DNA of 64,000 nucleotides from Saprospiraceae bacterium. GTDB taxonomy: Bacteria > Bacteroidota > Bacteroidia > Chitinophagales > Saprospiraceae. The notes under the pieces are model-generated. The model made no database searches. It saw nothing but the letters and a program-made list of their open reading frames with translations, and was not told the origin of the DNA. The stretch covers positions 24,001-88,000 of the forward strand of contig JANQLV010000045.1 of assembly GCA_028280415.1 (NCBI GenBank), written 5' to 3'. Made by a program: the position numbers and the translations under genes. Shown in pieces: positions 8,537 to 17,266 of this stretch; within the stretch, counting starts at the first letter, position 1; every line of letters begins with the position of its first letter.

Positions 8537-9202
8537 ATGAATATTAGCATCGCACCGGAAGTACAGAATCTTTGTCCGGATTTAGAACTTCACTGCTTAC
8601 AATTTAAGGTTGAAGTCAAATCCGACTATCCCGAACTGCTGGATTTGATCAAAAAAGCAGAAGAAGAGATTTCCGCTAATATCCGTGTAGAAGATATTCG
8701 TGAAAAGCCTGCTATCGCTGCTGCCCGAAAAGCTTATAAAGCCATTGGTAAAGACCCCGCTCGTTATCGTTTATCTGCCGAAGCCCTGTTGCGCCGAGCT
8801 ATTCAGGGGAAAGGCTTATATAAAATCAATAATGTAGTTGATCTGCTCAATCTGATTTCTATCCGTAGCGGAATATCCATTGGTGGATATGATGTGGATA
8901 AAACAGAAGCAGATATAGAATTAGGGATCGGAAAAGCCTCAGAAGATTATCAGGCTATAGGAAGAGGTGCATTGAATATAGAATTTATGCCTGTATTACG
9001 AGATGTACAGGGAGCTTTTGGAAGTCCCACCAGTGATTCGACACGTACCATGGTATCAGATAGTACTAAACACTTTCTCATGGTTTTCTTTTGCTTTAAC
9101 GGAAAGAATGCAAGTTATATTCAGGAAGCTATCGAAGCTACGATCTACTTAATGGCTAAATATGCCAATGGGCATTTATTGAAAATGGAACGTATCTCTT
9201 AG
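8537..9202 (+). CDS. Free-standing B3/B4 domain protein (PheRS beta-like editing fold)
   Basis: A 221-residue protein made of the B3/B4 domain that in the phenylalanyl-tRNA synthetase beta chain edits mischarged tyrosyl-tRNA. Supporting segments are IAAARKAYKAIGKDPARYRL near 60, SAEALLRRAIQGKGLYKINN near 83, DLLNLISIRSGISIGGYD near 104, and the repeat-like GRGALNIEF and GAFGSPTSDSTRT that line the pocket in this family. There are no synthetase catalytic or anticodon-binding parts. Free-standing members are suspected tRNA editors or amino-acid binders, but their substrates are poorly known. It appears to be a single-gene unit. Confidence 0.85.
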   Translation: MNISIAPEVQNLCPDLELHCLQFKVEVKSDYPELLDLIKKAEEEISANIRVEDIREKPAIAAARKAYKAIGKDPARYRLSAEALLRRAIQGKGLYKINNVVDLLNLISIRSGISIGGYDVDKTEADIELGIGKASEDYQAIGRGALNIEFMPVLRDVQGAFGSPTSDSTRTMVSDSTKHFLMVFFCFNGKNASYIQEAIEATIYLMAKYANGHLLKMERIS

Positions 9203-9350
9203 CCGGATTTTAGCATTTTGTAATGCTGCTTTCTTTCAATGAAAAACAGGAAGAGCCGTGAAACACAGGGATGCTTTTAAGCAAAATGCAAAAGTCGAAC
9301 TTAGAGCTTATTCTGTCCTGAATGTTCAGCCCGAATACAAAACGAAACTT

Positions 9351-9358
9351 TATCTTTG
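9351..9358 (+). promoter_or_regulatory. Putative -7 box of the yggS-like gene
   Basis: TATCTTTG matches TAnnTTTG exactly and lies 18 bases before the ATG at 9377. Confidence 0.48.
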
Positions 9359-9376
9359 CCCACTAAAAAATAATTT

Positions 9377-10030
9377 ATGTTGCAAGTGATTTTAGATGAA
9401 TTGAAACTGTCTGGTACAAAGCTGGTTGCTGTTTCCAAGACCAAGCCCGCAGAGCAGATTATGGAAGTATACAAACAGGGACAGCGAATTTTTGGAGAAA
9501 ACCGGGTTCAGGAAATGGCTGGCAAATACGAGGAATTGCCAAAGGATATTCAATGGCATATGATCGGTCATTTGCAAAGCAATAAGGTGAAATACATGGC
9601 GCATTTCGTTTCCATGATTCACAGTGTCGATAATTTCAAATTATTAAAAGAAATCAATAAACAAGCACAAAAACACAATCGCATTATTAATTGCCTTTTA
9701 CAATTTAAAATTGCCAGAGAGGAAACAAAGACCGGTTTCGATATCCCTGTAGCCAGACAAATGCTGGAAGATGAAGCCTTTTCCAATCTTCGAAATATCA
9801 AAATCTGTGGCGTCATGGGCATGGCTACTTTTACAGATGACCTGCTCCAAGTACGATCCGAGTTTCAAAAATTAAAATCCATTTTCGATCAACTTAGGCA
9901 AGACTATTTCTTTGAGCAGCCCGCTTTCAAAGAAATTTCTATGGGAATGTCTGGCGATTATCGGGTTGCTATTGAAGAAGGAAGTACAATCGTGAGAATT
10001 GGGAGCTTAATCTTTGGAAAAAGAATTTAG
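9377..10030 (+). CDS. YggS/PLPBP family pyridoxal-phosphate homeostasis protein
   Basis: A 217-residue single-domain TIM-barrel protein that binds PLP and helps keep B6 vitamers and 2-oxo acids in balance; it has no known catalytic activity. The PLP lysine is Lys21 in LVAVSKTKP. Further family motifs are RIFGENRVQE near 38, WHMIGHLQSNKVKY near 60, ICGVMGMATF near 142 and the phosphate-binding C-terminus SMGMSGDYRVAIEEGSTIVR. Length is typical for the family. It has its own promoter-like box and is followed 90 bases later by an outer-membrane protein gene. Confidence 0.93.
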   Translation: MLQVILDELKLSGTKLVAVSKTKPAEQIMEVYKQGQRIFGENRVQEMAGKYEELPKDIQWHMIGHLQSNKVKYMAHFVSMIHSVDNFKLLKEINKQAQKHNRIINCLLQFKIAREETKTGFDIPVARQMLEDEAFSNLRNIKICGVMGMATFTDDLLQVRSEFQKLKSIFDQLRQDYFFEQPAFKEISMGMSGDYRVAIEEGSTIVRIGSLIFGKRI

Positions 10031-10119
10031 TTAAGGAAAAATAAAGGTTATAGATTAGAGTTTTTAGTAATGGTTTAAAATTAAACGAACTGAGTTTATC
10101 CATTCATTAAATTATTGCT

Positions 10120-10743
10120 ATGAACTACCACTTTTCTCTTTTGATTCTCTTTTTATGTTTTAGTGTAACACTTGGCGCACAGGATATTGGGCTACAGGCC
10201 GGTTTTGTTCTGAGCAATGTAAAAAGCCCCAAGATTATAGCACCCAACGGTGATGTCCCGGAAATAGATCATCAGGTATCCTTTGCTGTAAATGCTTATC
10301 TGGGATTAATGACCGACAGAAAGGTCAGCATTTCGGCAGAACCCGGATATATTGTCAAAGGCGCTTATTGGGAAAACTACGCTCATACAGAATCCGATAA
10401 CTACAGGTTGAGATTGCATTATTTGCAAATCCCTGTTCTTGCCAATATAAATATCTATAAAAAGTTTTTTGTAAGCCTTGGCCCTGAAATAGCTTATTTG
10501 TTAAATGCTGCTGTTGATCCGGAAGGAGGTATTGCCGATAATTTTTATGATAATAAAATTGAGTTTTCCGCCTTATTGGGTCTTGGATATAAAATAAACG
10601 AACACCTTTACATAGGAGGAAGATATAATCTTGGCCTGAGTCCAATATCAACGATTACTTTTTTCGATTTCAGCGGGAATGCTGAAAAAACAGAAAGCGA
10701 ATATAATCGGTATGCTCAAATCTTTTTAAGATATATCTTATAA
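10120..10743 (+). CDS. Outer-membrane beta-barrel protein (PorT/OmpW-like)
   Basis: A 207-residue precursor with a signal peptide (MNYHFSLLILFLCFSVTLGA, then QD). The mature part is a string of amphipathic beta strands with alternating aromatic residues, such as LQIPVLANINIYKKFFVSLG near 105 and LYIGGRYNLGLSPIST near 166, and it ends in an aromatic-rich strand (YAQIFLRYIL) as barrel proteins do. It matches the small outer-membrane beta-barrel domain family common in Bacteroidota. No function can be assigned. It converges with the large secreted protein gene, leaving only 57 bases between stops. Confidence 0.8.
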   Translation: MNYHFSLLILFLCFSVTLGAQDIGLQAGFVLSNVKSPKIIAPNGDVPEIDHQVSFAVNAYLGLMTDRKVSISAEPGYIVKGAYWENYAHTESDNYRLRLHYLQIPVLANINIYKKFFVSLGPEIAYLLNAAVDPEGGIADNFYDNKIEFSALLGLGYKINEHLYIGGRYNLGLSPISTITFFDFSGNAEKTESEYNRYAQIFLRYIL

Positions 10744-10800
10744 TCAGAAGCTGTCTTAATCTTGTTTTCGCAGACCCCTCAATAAATTTTTAAGAGTATT

Positions 10801-13071
10801 CTACTTTAGAATCACTTTGCGGACTAATGTCTCTGAGCCAATTTTAACTTGCACAATAATTAATCCTTTAGCAAAATTATTAACCGGAATATTTGTAATG
10901 GTATTATTGGTCTGGGCAGTATACAATAATTGCCCCACTGTATTAAAGATCGATATTTCAGCATCCGGACTTGCAGTACTAATTAACTCCACATTGAGAT
11001 AAGTACTGGCCGGATTCGGGAAAATATTGATCTCGTTATCCAACAGGATTTCCTCAGTGGAAACAGGGGTTCCGTCAGTATTGAGATTGGACCTGTAAGC
11101 CGTCAGCCCCCCTCGTGCATTACCTACGATAATTTCCAGGCGATTATCATTATTTATATCTACTACGCAAGGATAATTATGAAAACCAGGTCGAATGCCT
11201 CCATAGTAATCCGTGTCTAAAGTGAAGTCACCATCTAAATTACCATCAATGTTGGAATATTTAAGAATCCGCCCTTTTTCCGAACCACAGAATAAAACGT
11301 ACTCTCCGTCAAAATCATAAAAGAAAGGCGCCGCATATCCGGAAAAGCCTCCTAGCTTTGTATCTACCAGACCAAGTACAATAATATTATTTCCGGCAGC
11401 CGTTTGCGAATCAATATTAGGGATAAACATGGGCTCGGTTGCGGTACCCTCATTCTGGAAATAAACGAGTTTTCCGCCTTTATCACCGGCGACAATATCC
11501 AGTTTTCCATCCCGATTGAGATCAACTAATTGAGGGCTGGAACGAACACCAAGGTCAAGTCCCATATAATCCGGCTGAATAACAGGAATATTAATCGGAT
11601 TCCCTTCGCCCGCAATGTTTTCACCGAAATAAAAGCCACCGCTTTCCTCACCAATCAAAATATCCATATCGCCATCGCCATCGATATCGCCAAAAGTAGG
11701 CGCAGGAGAATTTTTTCCAGTATCATCAAAAACACTAAAGCCGAGATAGTCCCCATCGACCAGCTCAAATTTAGGATTGTTCGCCGTTCCGATATTTTCA
11801 AATAAAACCAGTCTGGAAGCCCGCTCTCCAAAAGGTCGATAATAGGTATTATTCCCAACCACCATATCCAGAAGTCCGTCAGCATTATAATCTACAAAGG
11901 TTGGATGAGCTTCTTTTCCAATATTAATCATCTCATTTACCAGGAAGTCCTTTTGCAAAAACTGAAAATCGGGTAAATCATTTTGACCATTGTTCTGGTA
12001 GCGCCAGACTACTTCATAGTTTTCTCCCGGTTTCCAAACATTGGGAGAAGCCAGTAAATCTTTTACGCCATCATTATTAACATCGATATAAAAGGAAGCT
12101 GGAAAGATGGGCACATCGGCGGATAAATTATAACTCGGAAAGAAAGTATCCTGTTCAATCATAAAGGCCGTTTCCGTATCTCCGCCATTTGTCAGTAAAT
12201 TGAGGTTATTGAAAGAAATATCGCCCAGTAAAACCTCCATATCACCATCCTGATCATTGTCAAAGGTCAATATCGTAGAACCAGCATGTCGCAAACCCGC
12301 TTCTTCTTCCTCATCCCGAAATCCGTTGGAACAAACAGTTATATCATCACTCAAAGAAATTACCTCATTAATTCCACTTTCATAAAAACGCCCCCAGCAG
12401 ATATCCGATAAGGTAAAGATCAGGCTATCTTTCCCGTAGCCCATTTCGATGGATTCATTATTATAAAGATAAAGATGCCCTCCTCCAACAGCAAAGGTCA
12501 GAATATCCAGGTCTCCGTCTCCATCTATATCATCAAATGCCGGGTAATCCTGAGAGGTAAGGTATACTTGTGTAAAACCATTACCAGCCGGATAGGGAAT
12601 AACATTTGAATTAATTATATGCGTAAAATCATAGCGTTCGAATTGATAATTGCCATCGACAATTTTTCCAGTATAAGCAATCACTCCATCTACTCCCGGA
12701 AAATCCGAATAGGAGAAAATATCCTGTACATCGTCTCCATTATAATCTCTCAGCAAAACCCAGCCTTTCAAGTCTGGGAACAATTTTTCGTATTGCGGGG
12801 CATATACATAATCCACTTCATTAGCCGTACCATTATTAATAAAAGTCAAAGAAACCTCTCCGGCTTTATCAAAAATGTATAAGTCCTGAATTCCGTCTTG
12901 ATTCAGATCAATTTCAGAAAACTGAGGAGCAATCAAACCACCGACCAGTGCCAAATCAAGTTTATCATTTCCATCAAAAACATCAAAATTATACCTTCCG
13001 AACTGGGCATTAGCCGAAAAAAGTATGCTGTTTAAAAGCAAAAAGCTTATAAATTTTATAAAGTTTGTCAT
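10801..13071 (-). CDS. Secreted FG-GAP/VCBS repeat protein with type IX secretion sorting domain
   Basis: A 756-residue exported protein. It begins with a signal peptide (MTNFIKFISFLLLNSILFSA, then NAQ). The body carries many FG-GAP/VCBS-type calcium-binding loops, for example DIDGDGDLDILTF, DVNNDGVKDLLAS, DYNADGLLDMVVG, DIDGDGDMDILIG, DLNRDGKLDIVAG and DINNDNRLEIIVG, which fold as beta-propeller blades. The last 80 or so residues are a type A C-terminal sorting domain (NIFPNPASTYLNVEL to LVRKVILK), so the protein should cross the outer membrane by the type IX system and be attached to the surface or released. There is no catalytic domain; adhesion or binding is the likely role. The gene is monocistronic. 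Confidence 0.9.
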   Translation of the reverse strand: MTNFIKFISFLLLNSILFSANAQFGRYNFDVFDGNDKLDLALVGGLIAPQFSEIDLNQDGIQDLYIFDKAGEVSLTFINNGTANEVDYVYAPQYEKLFPDLKGWVLLRDYNGDDVQDIFSYSDFPGVDGVIAYTGKIVDGNYQFERYDFTHIINSNVIPYPAGNGFTQVYLTSQDYPAFDDIDGDGDLDILTFAVGGGHLYLYNNESIEMGYGKDSLIFTLSDICWGRFYESGINEVISLSDDITVCSNGFRDEEEEAGLRHAGSTILTFDNDQDGDMEVLLGDISFNNLNLLTNGGDTETAFMIEQDTFFPSYNLSADVPIFPASFYIDVNNDGVKDLLASPNVWKPGENYEVVWRYQNNGQNDLPDFQFLQKDFLVNEMINIGKEAHPTFVDYNADGLLDMVVGNNTYYRPFGERASRLVLFENIGTANNPKFELVDGDYLGFSVFDDTGKNSPAPTFGDIDGDGDMDILIGEESGGFYFGENIAGEGNPINIPVIQPDYMGLDLGVRSSPQLVDLNRDGKLDIVAGDKGGKLVYFQNEGTATEPMFIPNIDSQTAAGNNIIVLGLVDTKLGGFSGYAAPFFYDFDGEYVLFCGSEKGRILKYSNIDGNLDGDFTLDTDYYGGIRPGFHNYPCVVDINNDNRLEIIVGNARGGLTAYRSNLNTDGTPVSTEEILLDNEINIFPNPASTYLNVELISTASPDAEISIFNTVGQLLYTAQTNNTITNIPVNNFAKGLIIVQVKIGSETLVRKVILK

Positions 13072-13226
13072 TGCTTTACTGAATTTACATTTTATAGTAT
13101 AAACGCAATCCCGACATAAATCGGGATAAGCGTATTGTAGTGGTCCTGACTTTCTAACATAAATATATACTATGTTAACGGGGTTTTGCTATTTTGGTTA
13201 TCGGTTTTAGATATAAATGCAAGGTA

Positions 13227-13811
13227 ATGAACATTAATGATTTAAAGATATCGATCGAAGCTTGCCGAATTTGCGAGCAACATCTGGCACTGGGTCCCCG
13301 ACCAGTAGTGCGTTTTGCGCAAAATAGCCGGATTCTCGTTATTGGCCAGGCTCCGGGAACCAAAGTACATAATAGCGGAATACCCTGGGATGATGCAAGT
13401 GGTAAAAGACTTCGTGCATGGATGGGACTCTCGGAGGAAGATTTTTATAATGAAGAAAAAATTGCCATTGTTCCGATGGGTTTTTGCTATCCCGGTCGTG
13501 GAAAATCAGGAGACCTTCCACCCCGTCCGGAATGCGCTCCGCAATGGCACCAATCAATACTCGATCATCTGCCAAATCTAAGGTTAACCCTGCTCATCGG
13601 TCAGTATGCTCAAAAGTATTATCTACAATCCCAAAGGAAGACTACGCTCACGCAAACTGTCCAGAATTTCGAGGCATATTTGCCGGAATTCTTTCCTCTG
13701 GTTCATCCTTCTCCCAGGAATCAAATCTGGATGAAAAAAAATCCCTGGTTTGAAACTCGGGTCGTTCCGAAATTGCAGGAGATCGTAAAAGACTGTCTGA
13801 CAGATAGATAA
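13227..13811 (+). CDS. Uracil-DNA glycosylase family protein with Fe-S-type cysteines
   Basis: A 194-residue base-excision repair enzyme that removes uracil from DNA. The nucleotide-binding motif VIGQAPGTK is near residue 38 and the C-terminal DNA-intercalating motif is VHPSPRNQ near 167. Four cysteines at 13, 16, 87 and 103 copy the spacing of the 4Fe-4S ligands in family 4 thermophile-type UDGs (CxxC near the N-terminus, then a pair 16 apart). The frame is open upstream to 13194, but the ATG at 13227 follows an AAGG sequence and gives the usual N-terminus. The motif Gln41 (GQAPG) replaces the GEAPG of classical family 4, so damage specificity may differ. Confidence 0.85.
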   Translation: MNINDLKISIEACRICEQHLALGPRPVVRFAQNSRILVIGQAPGTKVHNSGIPWDDASGKRLRAWMGLSEEDFYNEEKIAIVPMGFCYPGRGKSGDLPPRPECAPQWHQSILDHLPNLRLTLLIGQYAQKYYLQSQRKTTLTQTVQNFEAYLPEFFPLVHPSPRNQIWMKKNPWFETRVVPKLQEIVKDCLTDR

Positions 13812-13871
13812 TCATTAGTCTAATAGCAGTCAAAACATTCATCAAAGTATCAAAAACACTGCAGCATTTCT

Positions 13872-13879
13872 TAGATTTG
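13872..13879 (+). promoter_or_regulatory. Putative -7 box
   Basis: TAGATTTG matches TAnnTTTG and ends only 4 bases before the ATG at 13884, implying a nearly leaderless transcript if used. Confidence 0.35.
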
Positions 13880-13883
13880 CACT

Positions 13884-14276
13884 ATGGCTGTTATTACTAA
13901 ACCCAAAGTAGAGATTGCTCCGGATTTGTTGAAAAAACTTCAGGAACTCAACAAAGAGGAAGGACAGGTTATCATACATTGTGTCAGTGGAGGGTCAATA
14001 TTTTACGACAGTTATGTAAGAATCTGGAAAAGCACCTACCTTTTTGATCAGGATTCCGATCATAGAAGCGATCTGGTGCATGTTGAAAATATTACTATTG
14101 CTCCTGAATGGATGCACGTTCCTGCCGGAACAGTAGTTCATTACTCCTTAATTTTTAGCGGTTTACCAAAAGATTGCAGCATTTTCCATCTGGAAGAAAT
14201 CATCCCGCAACCCGGGGGCTTCAAAGCAATGAATATCCAAAGAAATGATTCTGATGTGTATTATGTAAGGTTGTAA
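13884..14276 (+). CDS. Small protein of unknown function
   Basis: A 130-residue cytosolic protein without signal peptide or membrane segment. I do not recognise the family. The central part is rich in beta strands with histidine and aspartate (STYLFDQDSDHRSDLVHVEN, then IAPEWMHVPAGTVVHYSLIF), and the tail GGFKAMNIQRNDSDVYYVRL looks like closing strands of a compact beta fold. It is separated from the uracil-DNA glycosylase by 72 bases and converges with the next gene with 7 bases between stops. Confidence 0.7.
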   Translation: MAVITKPKVEIAPDLLKKLQELNKEEGQVIIHCVSGGSIFYDSYVRIWKSTYLFDQDSDHRSDLVHVENITIAPEWMHVPAGTVVHYSLIFSGLPKDCSIFHLEEIIPQPGGFKAMNIQRNDSDVYYVRL

Positions 14277-14283
14277 ATGCTTA

Positions 14284-15384
14284 CTACTTCCCGTCCCACA
14301 TTTCGATTTTTCGTCCCTCCGTTGTCAAATATTCTTTCATACAATCAGCCGTCATACAGGAATGCACCGGTAAAATCTTTATGATATCTCCTATTTGCAA
14401 ACGATTAATAAAATCAGCAGGACCATAGATCGTCCCGTGCTCTTGTGATAATTTTTTTAGATAAATACCTTCCTCTATTGAGCCCCAGCCCTTATCCTCA
14501 GCACTAACGATTTTTCCCCATATGGTCTGCCCTGATTCGTCTGCCAAGCGATCCTTTGAGAAATGCACTCCGCCGCCGTATAAAATAGCCTCTTGCCGAT
14601 CTTCGTGTAAAGCAATTACCGGACAAGCCATACATACTGCAATATCTTCCGGATTACAGGCACCGATTTGCACTTGCATCAGGTCGTAGAATACAAAGTT
14701 GCCCGCTCTCAATTCATCCACCTCGGTAAAATCTTCAGCACGACTACAAGTAGGTGTATCTCCAATAGAAATAATCAAATTTGGAAAAGTAGGACTAAAA
14801 GCTTTCCGCAATTCGGCCAGTTTTTGCATACAAGTCTTATGAATGTGCCCGATCTCGGAATGCGATCTCGCTTCGTAGCTATTACCGGCGTGGCCAAGAA
14901 ATCCTCGAAAACGCAAGAGATTGCTTTTTTCCAGTAATTGCGTTAATCGTTTCAGCTTCCCTCGATTTTCTACTGCAATACCCGTGCGCTGATACCCCAT
15001 ATCAATTTTTATAAATAGGTCGACAGGACTGTGAAGTTGTCTTTCCAAAAACTGAATACTAGCTTCGGATTCCAGTACCAGATTCAGTTGAATCCGGCTT
15101 GCCAGATCATTGATCATTTCTATCTCCAAAAGGTTTACCGGAATAGCTACCGTAATATCTTTCCAGCCTCCATCTGCAAAATAGTTAGCCATTCCCAGAG
15201 AAGAAACGGCAATTTTATCTACCCCAACTTCCCGAAACCACTCTCCGATTTCAAGGGATTGATGAGTCTTGAAATGCGGTCGAAAAATGCAGTTATTGCA
15301 CTTTGCACGCTCGACCATCCTTGCAATATTTCGCCGACATTTCGCTTCGTCGATTAACAGCGTTGGTTTTATTATTTTCATCAT
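14284..15384 (-). CDS. D-threonine aldolase / D-serine dehydratase-like PLP enzyme (DSD1 family)
   Basis: A 366-residue fold-type III PLP enzyme with an alanine-racemase-like N-terminal barrel and a C-terminal D-Ser_dehydrat domain. The PLP lysine is Lys39 in FRPHFKTHQS. The metal-binding pair His341 and Cys343 sits in PVHSCMTAD, which in characterised members coordinates the zinc or manganese needed for D-3-hydroxy-amino acid cleavage or dehydration. The protein acts on D-threonine, D-serine or a related 3-hydroxy-D-amino acid; the exact substrate is not decided by these motifs. It follows the aldo/keto reductase gene by 8 bases in a three-gene leftward operon. A second ATG at 15381 is an equally good start. 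Confidence 0.85.
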   Translation of the reverse strand: MMKIIKPTLLIDEAKCRRNIARMVERAKCNNCIFRPHFKTHQSLEIGEWFREVGVDKIAVSSLGMANYFADGGWKDITVAIPVNLLEIEMINDLASRIQLNLVLESEASIQFLERQLHSPVDLFIKIDMGYQRTGIAVENRGKLKRLTQLLEKSNLLRFRGFLGHAGNSYEARSHSEIGHIHKTCMQKLAELRKAFSPTFPNLIISIGDTPTCSRAEDFTEVDELRAGNFVFYDLMQVQIGACNPEDIAVCMACPVIALHEDRQEAILYGGGVHFSKDRLADESGQTIWGKIVSAEDKGWGSIEEGIYLKKLSQEHGTIYGPADFINRLQIGDIIKILPVHSCMTADCMKEYLTTEGRKIEMWDGK

Positions 15385-15392
15385 TTATAAAA

Positions 15393-16376
15393 CTACCAAA
15401 GATAGTGAACCTCTTTTTTGATGTGTTCTTCATAAATTTCCCTGATCAAATCCATCTGAACGGGATTCAAATCCGGATGATCAAAAGTTTCGAGATTTGA
15501 AAGCACCTGCTCTATCCGGGAAGCTCCGGGAATTACACAAGTCACCGCATCAAACATCAAAATCCATTTCAGTGCTAACTGTGTAATCGGATAGTTCGGA
15601 AAAGCATCCTGAATCTTAGCGACCACTTCCAGGCCCTTTTCATAATTAAGTCCCGAAAAGGTTTCTCCTTTGTCAAAACCGGCCCCGTCCCGGTTGAAAA
15701 ATCGATGATCCCCTTCACTAAAAGTAGTGGTCCTGGAAAACTTCCCCGTCAGCAGACCGCTAGCCAAGGGAACCCGGGCAATCACTCCAATATCTTTTCT
15801 TTGAGCTTCTTTAAAAAATAGTTCATGGGGTCTTTGCCTGAACATGTTAAAAATGATCTGTACACTATCTACATTATCGTATTCTATAGCTTTTAAGCCT
15901 TCCTCAACCTTTTCAACACTTACTCCAAGACTCCCAATTTTGCCCTCTTCTTTTAAGCGATCAAACGTTTCGAATATTTCAGGACGGTAATATACTGCTG
16001 TAGGGGGGCAATGCAACTGGATCAAATCCAGGCACTCGATTCCCATGTTTTTCAAACTGGCTTCAACATAACTCCGGAGTACCTCCGGCCGGTAGCCTTC
16101 ATCAACATGCGGATTGATTTGTCTCCCGCATTTAGAGGCCACATAAATTCTTTCTGACCGGGAACGAACCAGTCGTCCTACAGCCGCTTCACTTTTTCCG
16201 GCTTCGTATACATCTGCCGTATCAATAAAATTTATCCCTCTATCTACAGCCGTATTAAGTATTTCGTCTGCAAGCTTATCATCAAAACCATTGCCCCATT
16301 TACCACCTACTTGCCAGGTTCCCAGACTAATCCGAGAAATCTCATATCCAGTGCGTCCTAATTTTTTGTATTGCAT
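15393..16376 (-). CDS. Aldo/keto reductase
   Basis: A 327-residue NADP(H)-dependent oxidoreductase. The tetrad is complete: Asp52 and Tyr57 in FIDTADVYEAG, Lys82 in YVASKCGRQ and His122 in LIQLHCPP. The C-terminal cofactor segment CVIPGASRIEQVLSNLET is typical of the YajO/Tas-like group. The start codon overlaps the stop of the upstream gene by one base (TAATG), so it is translated together with the zinc-ribbon protein, and the D-amino-acid enzyme follows 8 bases later. That arrangement suggests a small catabolic unit, but the substrate is unknown. Confidence 0.9.
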   Translation of the reverse strand: MQYKKLGRTGYEISRISLGTWQVGGKWGNGFDDKLADEILNTAVDRGINFIDTADVYEAGKSEAAVGRLVRSRSERIYVASKCGRQINPHVDEGYRPEVLRSYVEASLKNMGIECLDLIQLHCPPTAVYYRPEIFETFDRLKEEGKIGSLGVSVEKVEEGLKAIEYDNVDSVQIIFNMFRQRPHELFFKEAQRKDIGVIARVPLASGLLTGKFSRTTTFSEGDHRFFNRDGAGFDKGETFSGLNYEKGLEVVAKIQDAFPNYPITQLALKWILMFDAVTCVIPGASRIEQVLSNLETFDHPDLNPVQMDLIREIYEEHIKKEVHYLW

Positions 16377-17266
16377 TACAAATTATTTTTTTCGTGTAGG
16401 GAATTCATATAAAGTATTTTCAGCCTTCTGAGCAATTTCATCATTTTATAATTCATGGTTTTATTGACATTAAAAAATGCCCCGTTGATATTCAACCATT
16501 CCGCTTCTCTTTCCATCTTATCCAATTCTTCATAAAAAACAGATTGCGGAGGGTTGAAATGAGATTTCCAATACAAACCTTTTTCCGTCATCGCAAAGCC
16601 TTCCTGGCATGAACCAAATATAGTTTGATCACAAATAAAAAATATCTTTTCGCTGGATCGTGAAAAAAGAAAGGAGTGTATCGCATTTTTAATTTTCGCA
16701 GGCGGAATTTTCGTCAGCTCAAGATATACTTTGTCTTTTTCCTTTTCAAAATCGAGAAAATCAAAAACCATTTGCCGGATATCAATGCCTTCGGAATTCG
16801 ATTGGTTTACATATTGAAGCATTGCTTCAGGAAGCTGCATCCGGTGTAAAGCCTGGCAGTATATCACCAGAAAATGATCGATAAGCGCATGAAAATTAGT
16901 ATCCAGTAATCGATCGATTTCCAACTCGGCCCGATTACTGCCTCTGGCCCGAATAGCATGTACTTCTTCGGCCAGCTGTTCTGTTCTTAAATCAAAGCTC
17001 TTGTAGAATTCGCTTTTATAAAATTCATCAAAATATTTGCGAAACTCATTGTTCCCAAAATCCGCTTCTATAATTTTTTCCATTAATTTGAAAAAAGCAG
17101 TACGAATTTGATTGGCCATAGTGTTGGCTTCCCGGAAATCCAATATATATTTCGCCCGGTATACATCCGTCTCTGTTTGCTGAGGACGGTCCCCTGTCTC
17201 TGCTCCGCAACCTGAGCAAAAACGATCATTTTCTTCCAGCCTGGTTTTGCAAGTACTACAATGCAT
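16376..17266 (-). CDS. Zinc-ribbon protein of unknown function
   Basis: A 296-residue cytosolic protein. It opens with a zinc ribbon: CSTCKTRLEENDRFCSGCG gives two CxxC knuckles at residues 3-6 and 17-20. The remaining 270 residues are mostly helical and acidic, ending with a predicted beta/alpha part that contains GLYWKSHFNPPQSVFY, reminiscent of the PH-like domain seen in bacterial zinc-ribbon membrane or stress proteins; this is only a pattern impression. It heads the three-gene leftward operon with the aldo/keto reductase and the DSD1-type enzyme. Function unknown. Confidence 0.75.
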   Translation of the reverse strand: MHCSTCKTRLEENDRFCSGCGAETGDRPQQTETDVYRAKYILDFREANTMANQIRTAFFKLMEKIIEADFGNNEFRKYFDEFYKSEFYKSFDLRTEQLAEEVHAIRARGSNRAELEIDRLLDTNFHALIDHFLVIYCQALHRMQLPEAMLQYVNQSNSEGIDIRQMVFDFLDFEKEKDKVYLELTKIPPAKIKNAIHSFLFSRSSEKIFFICDQTIFGSCQEGFAMTEKGLYWKSHFNPPQSVFYEELDKMEREAEWLNINGAFFNVNKTMNYKMMKLLRRLKILYMNSLHEKNNL

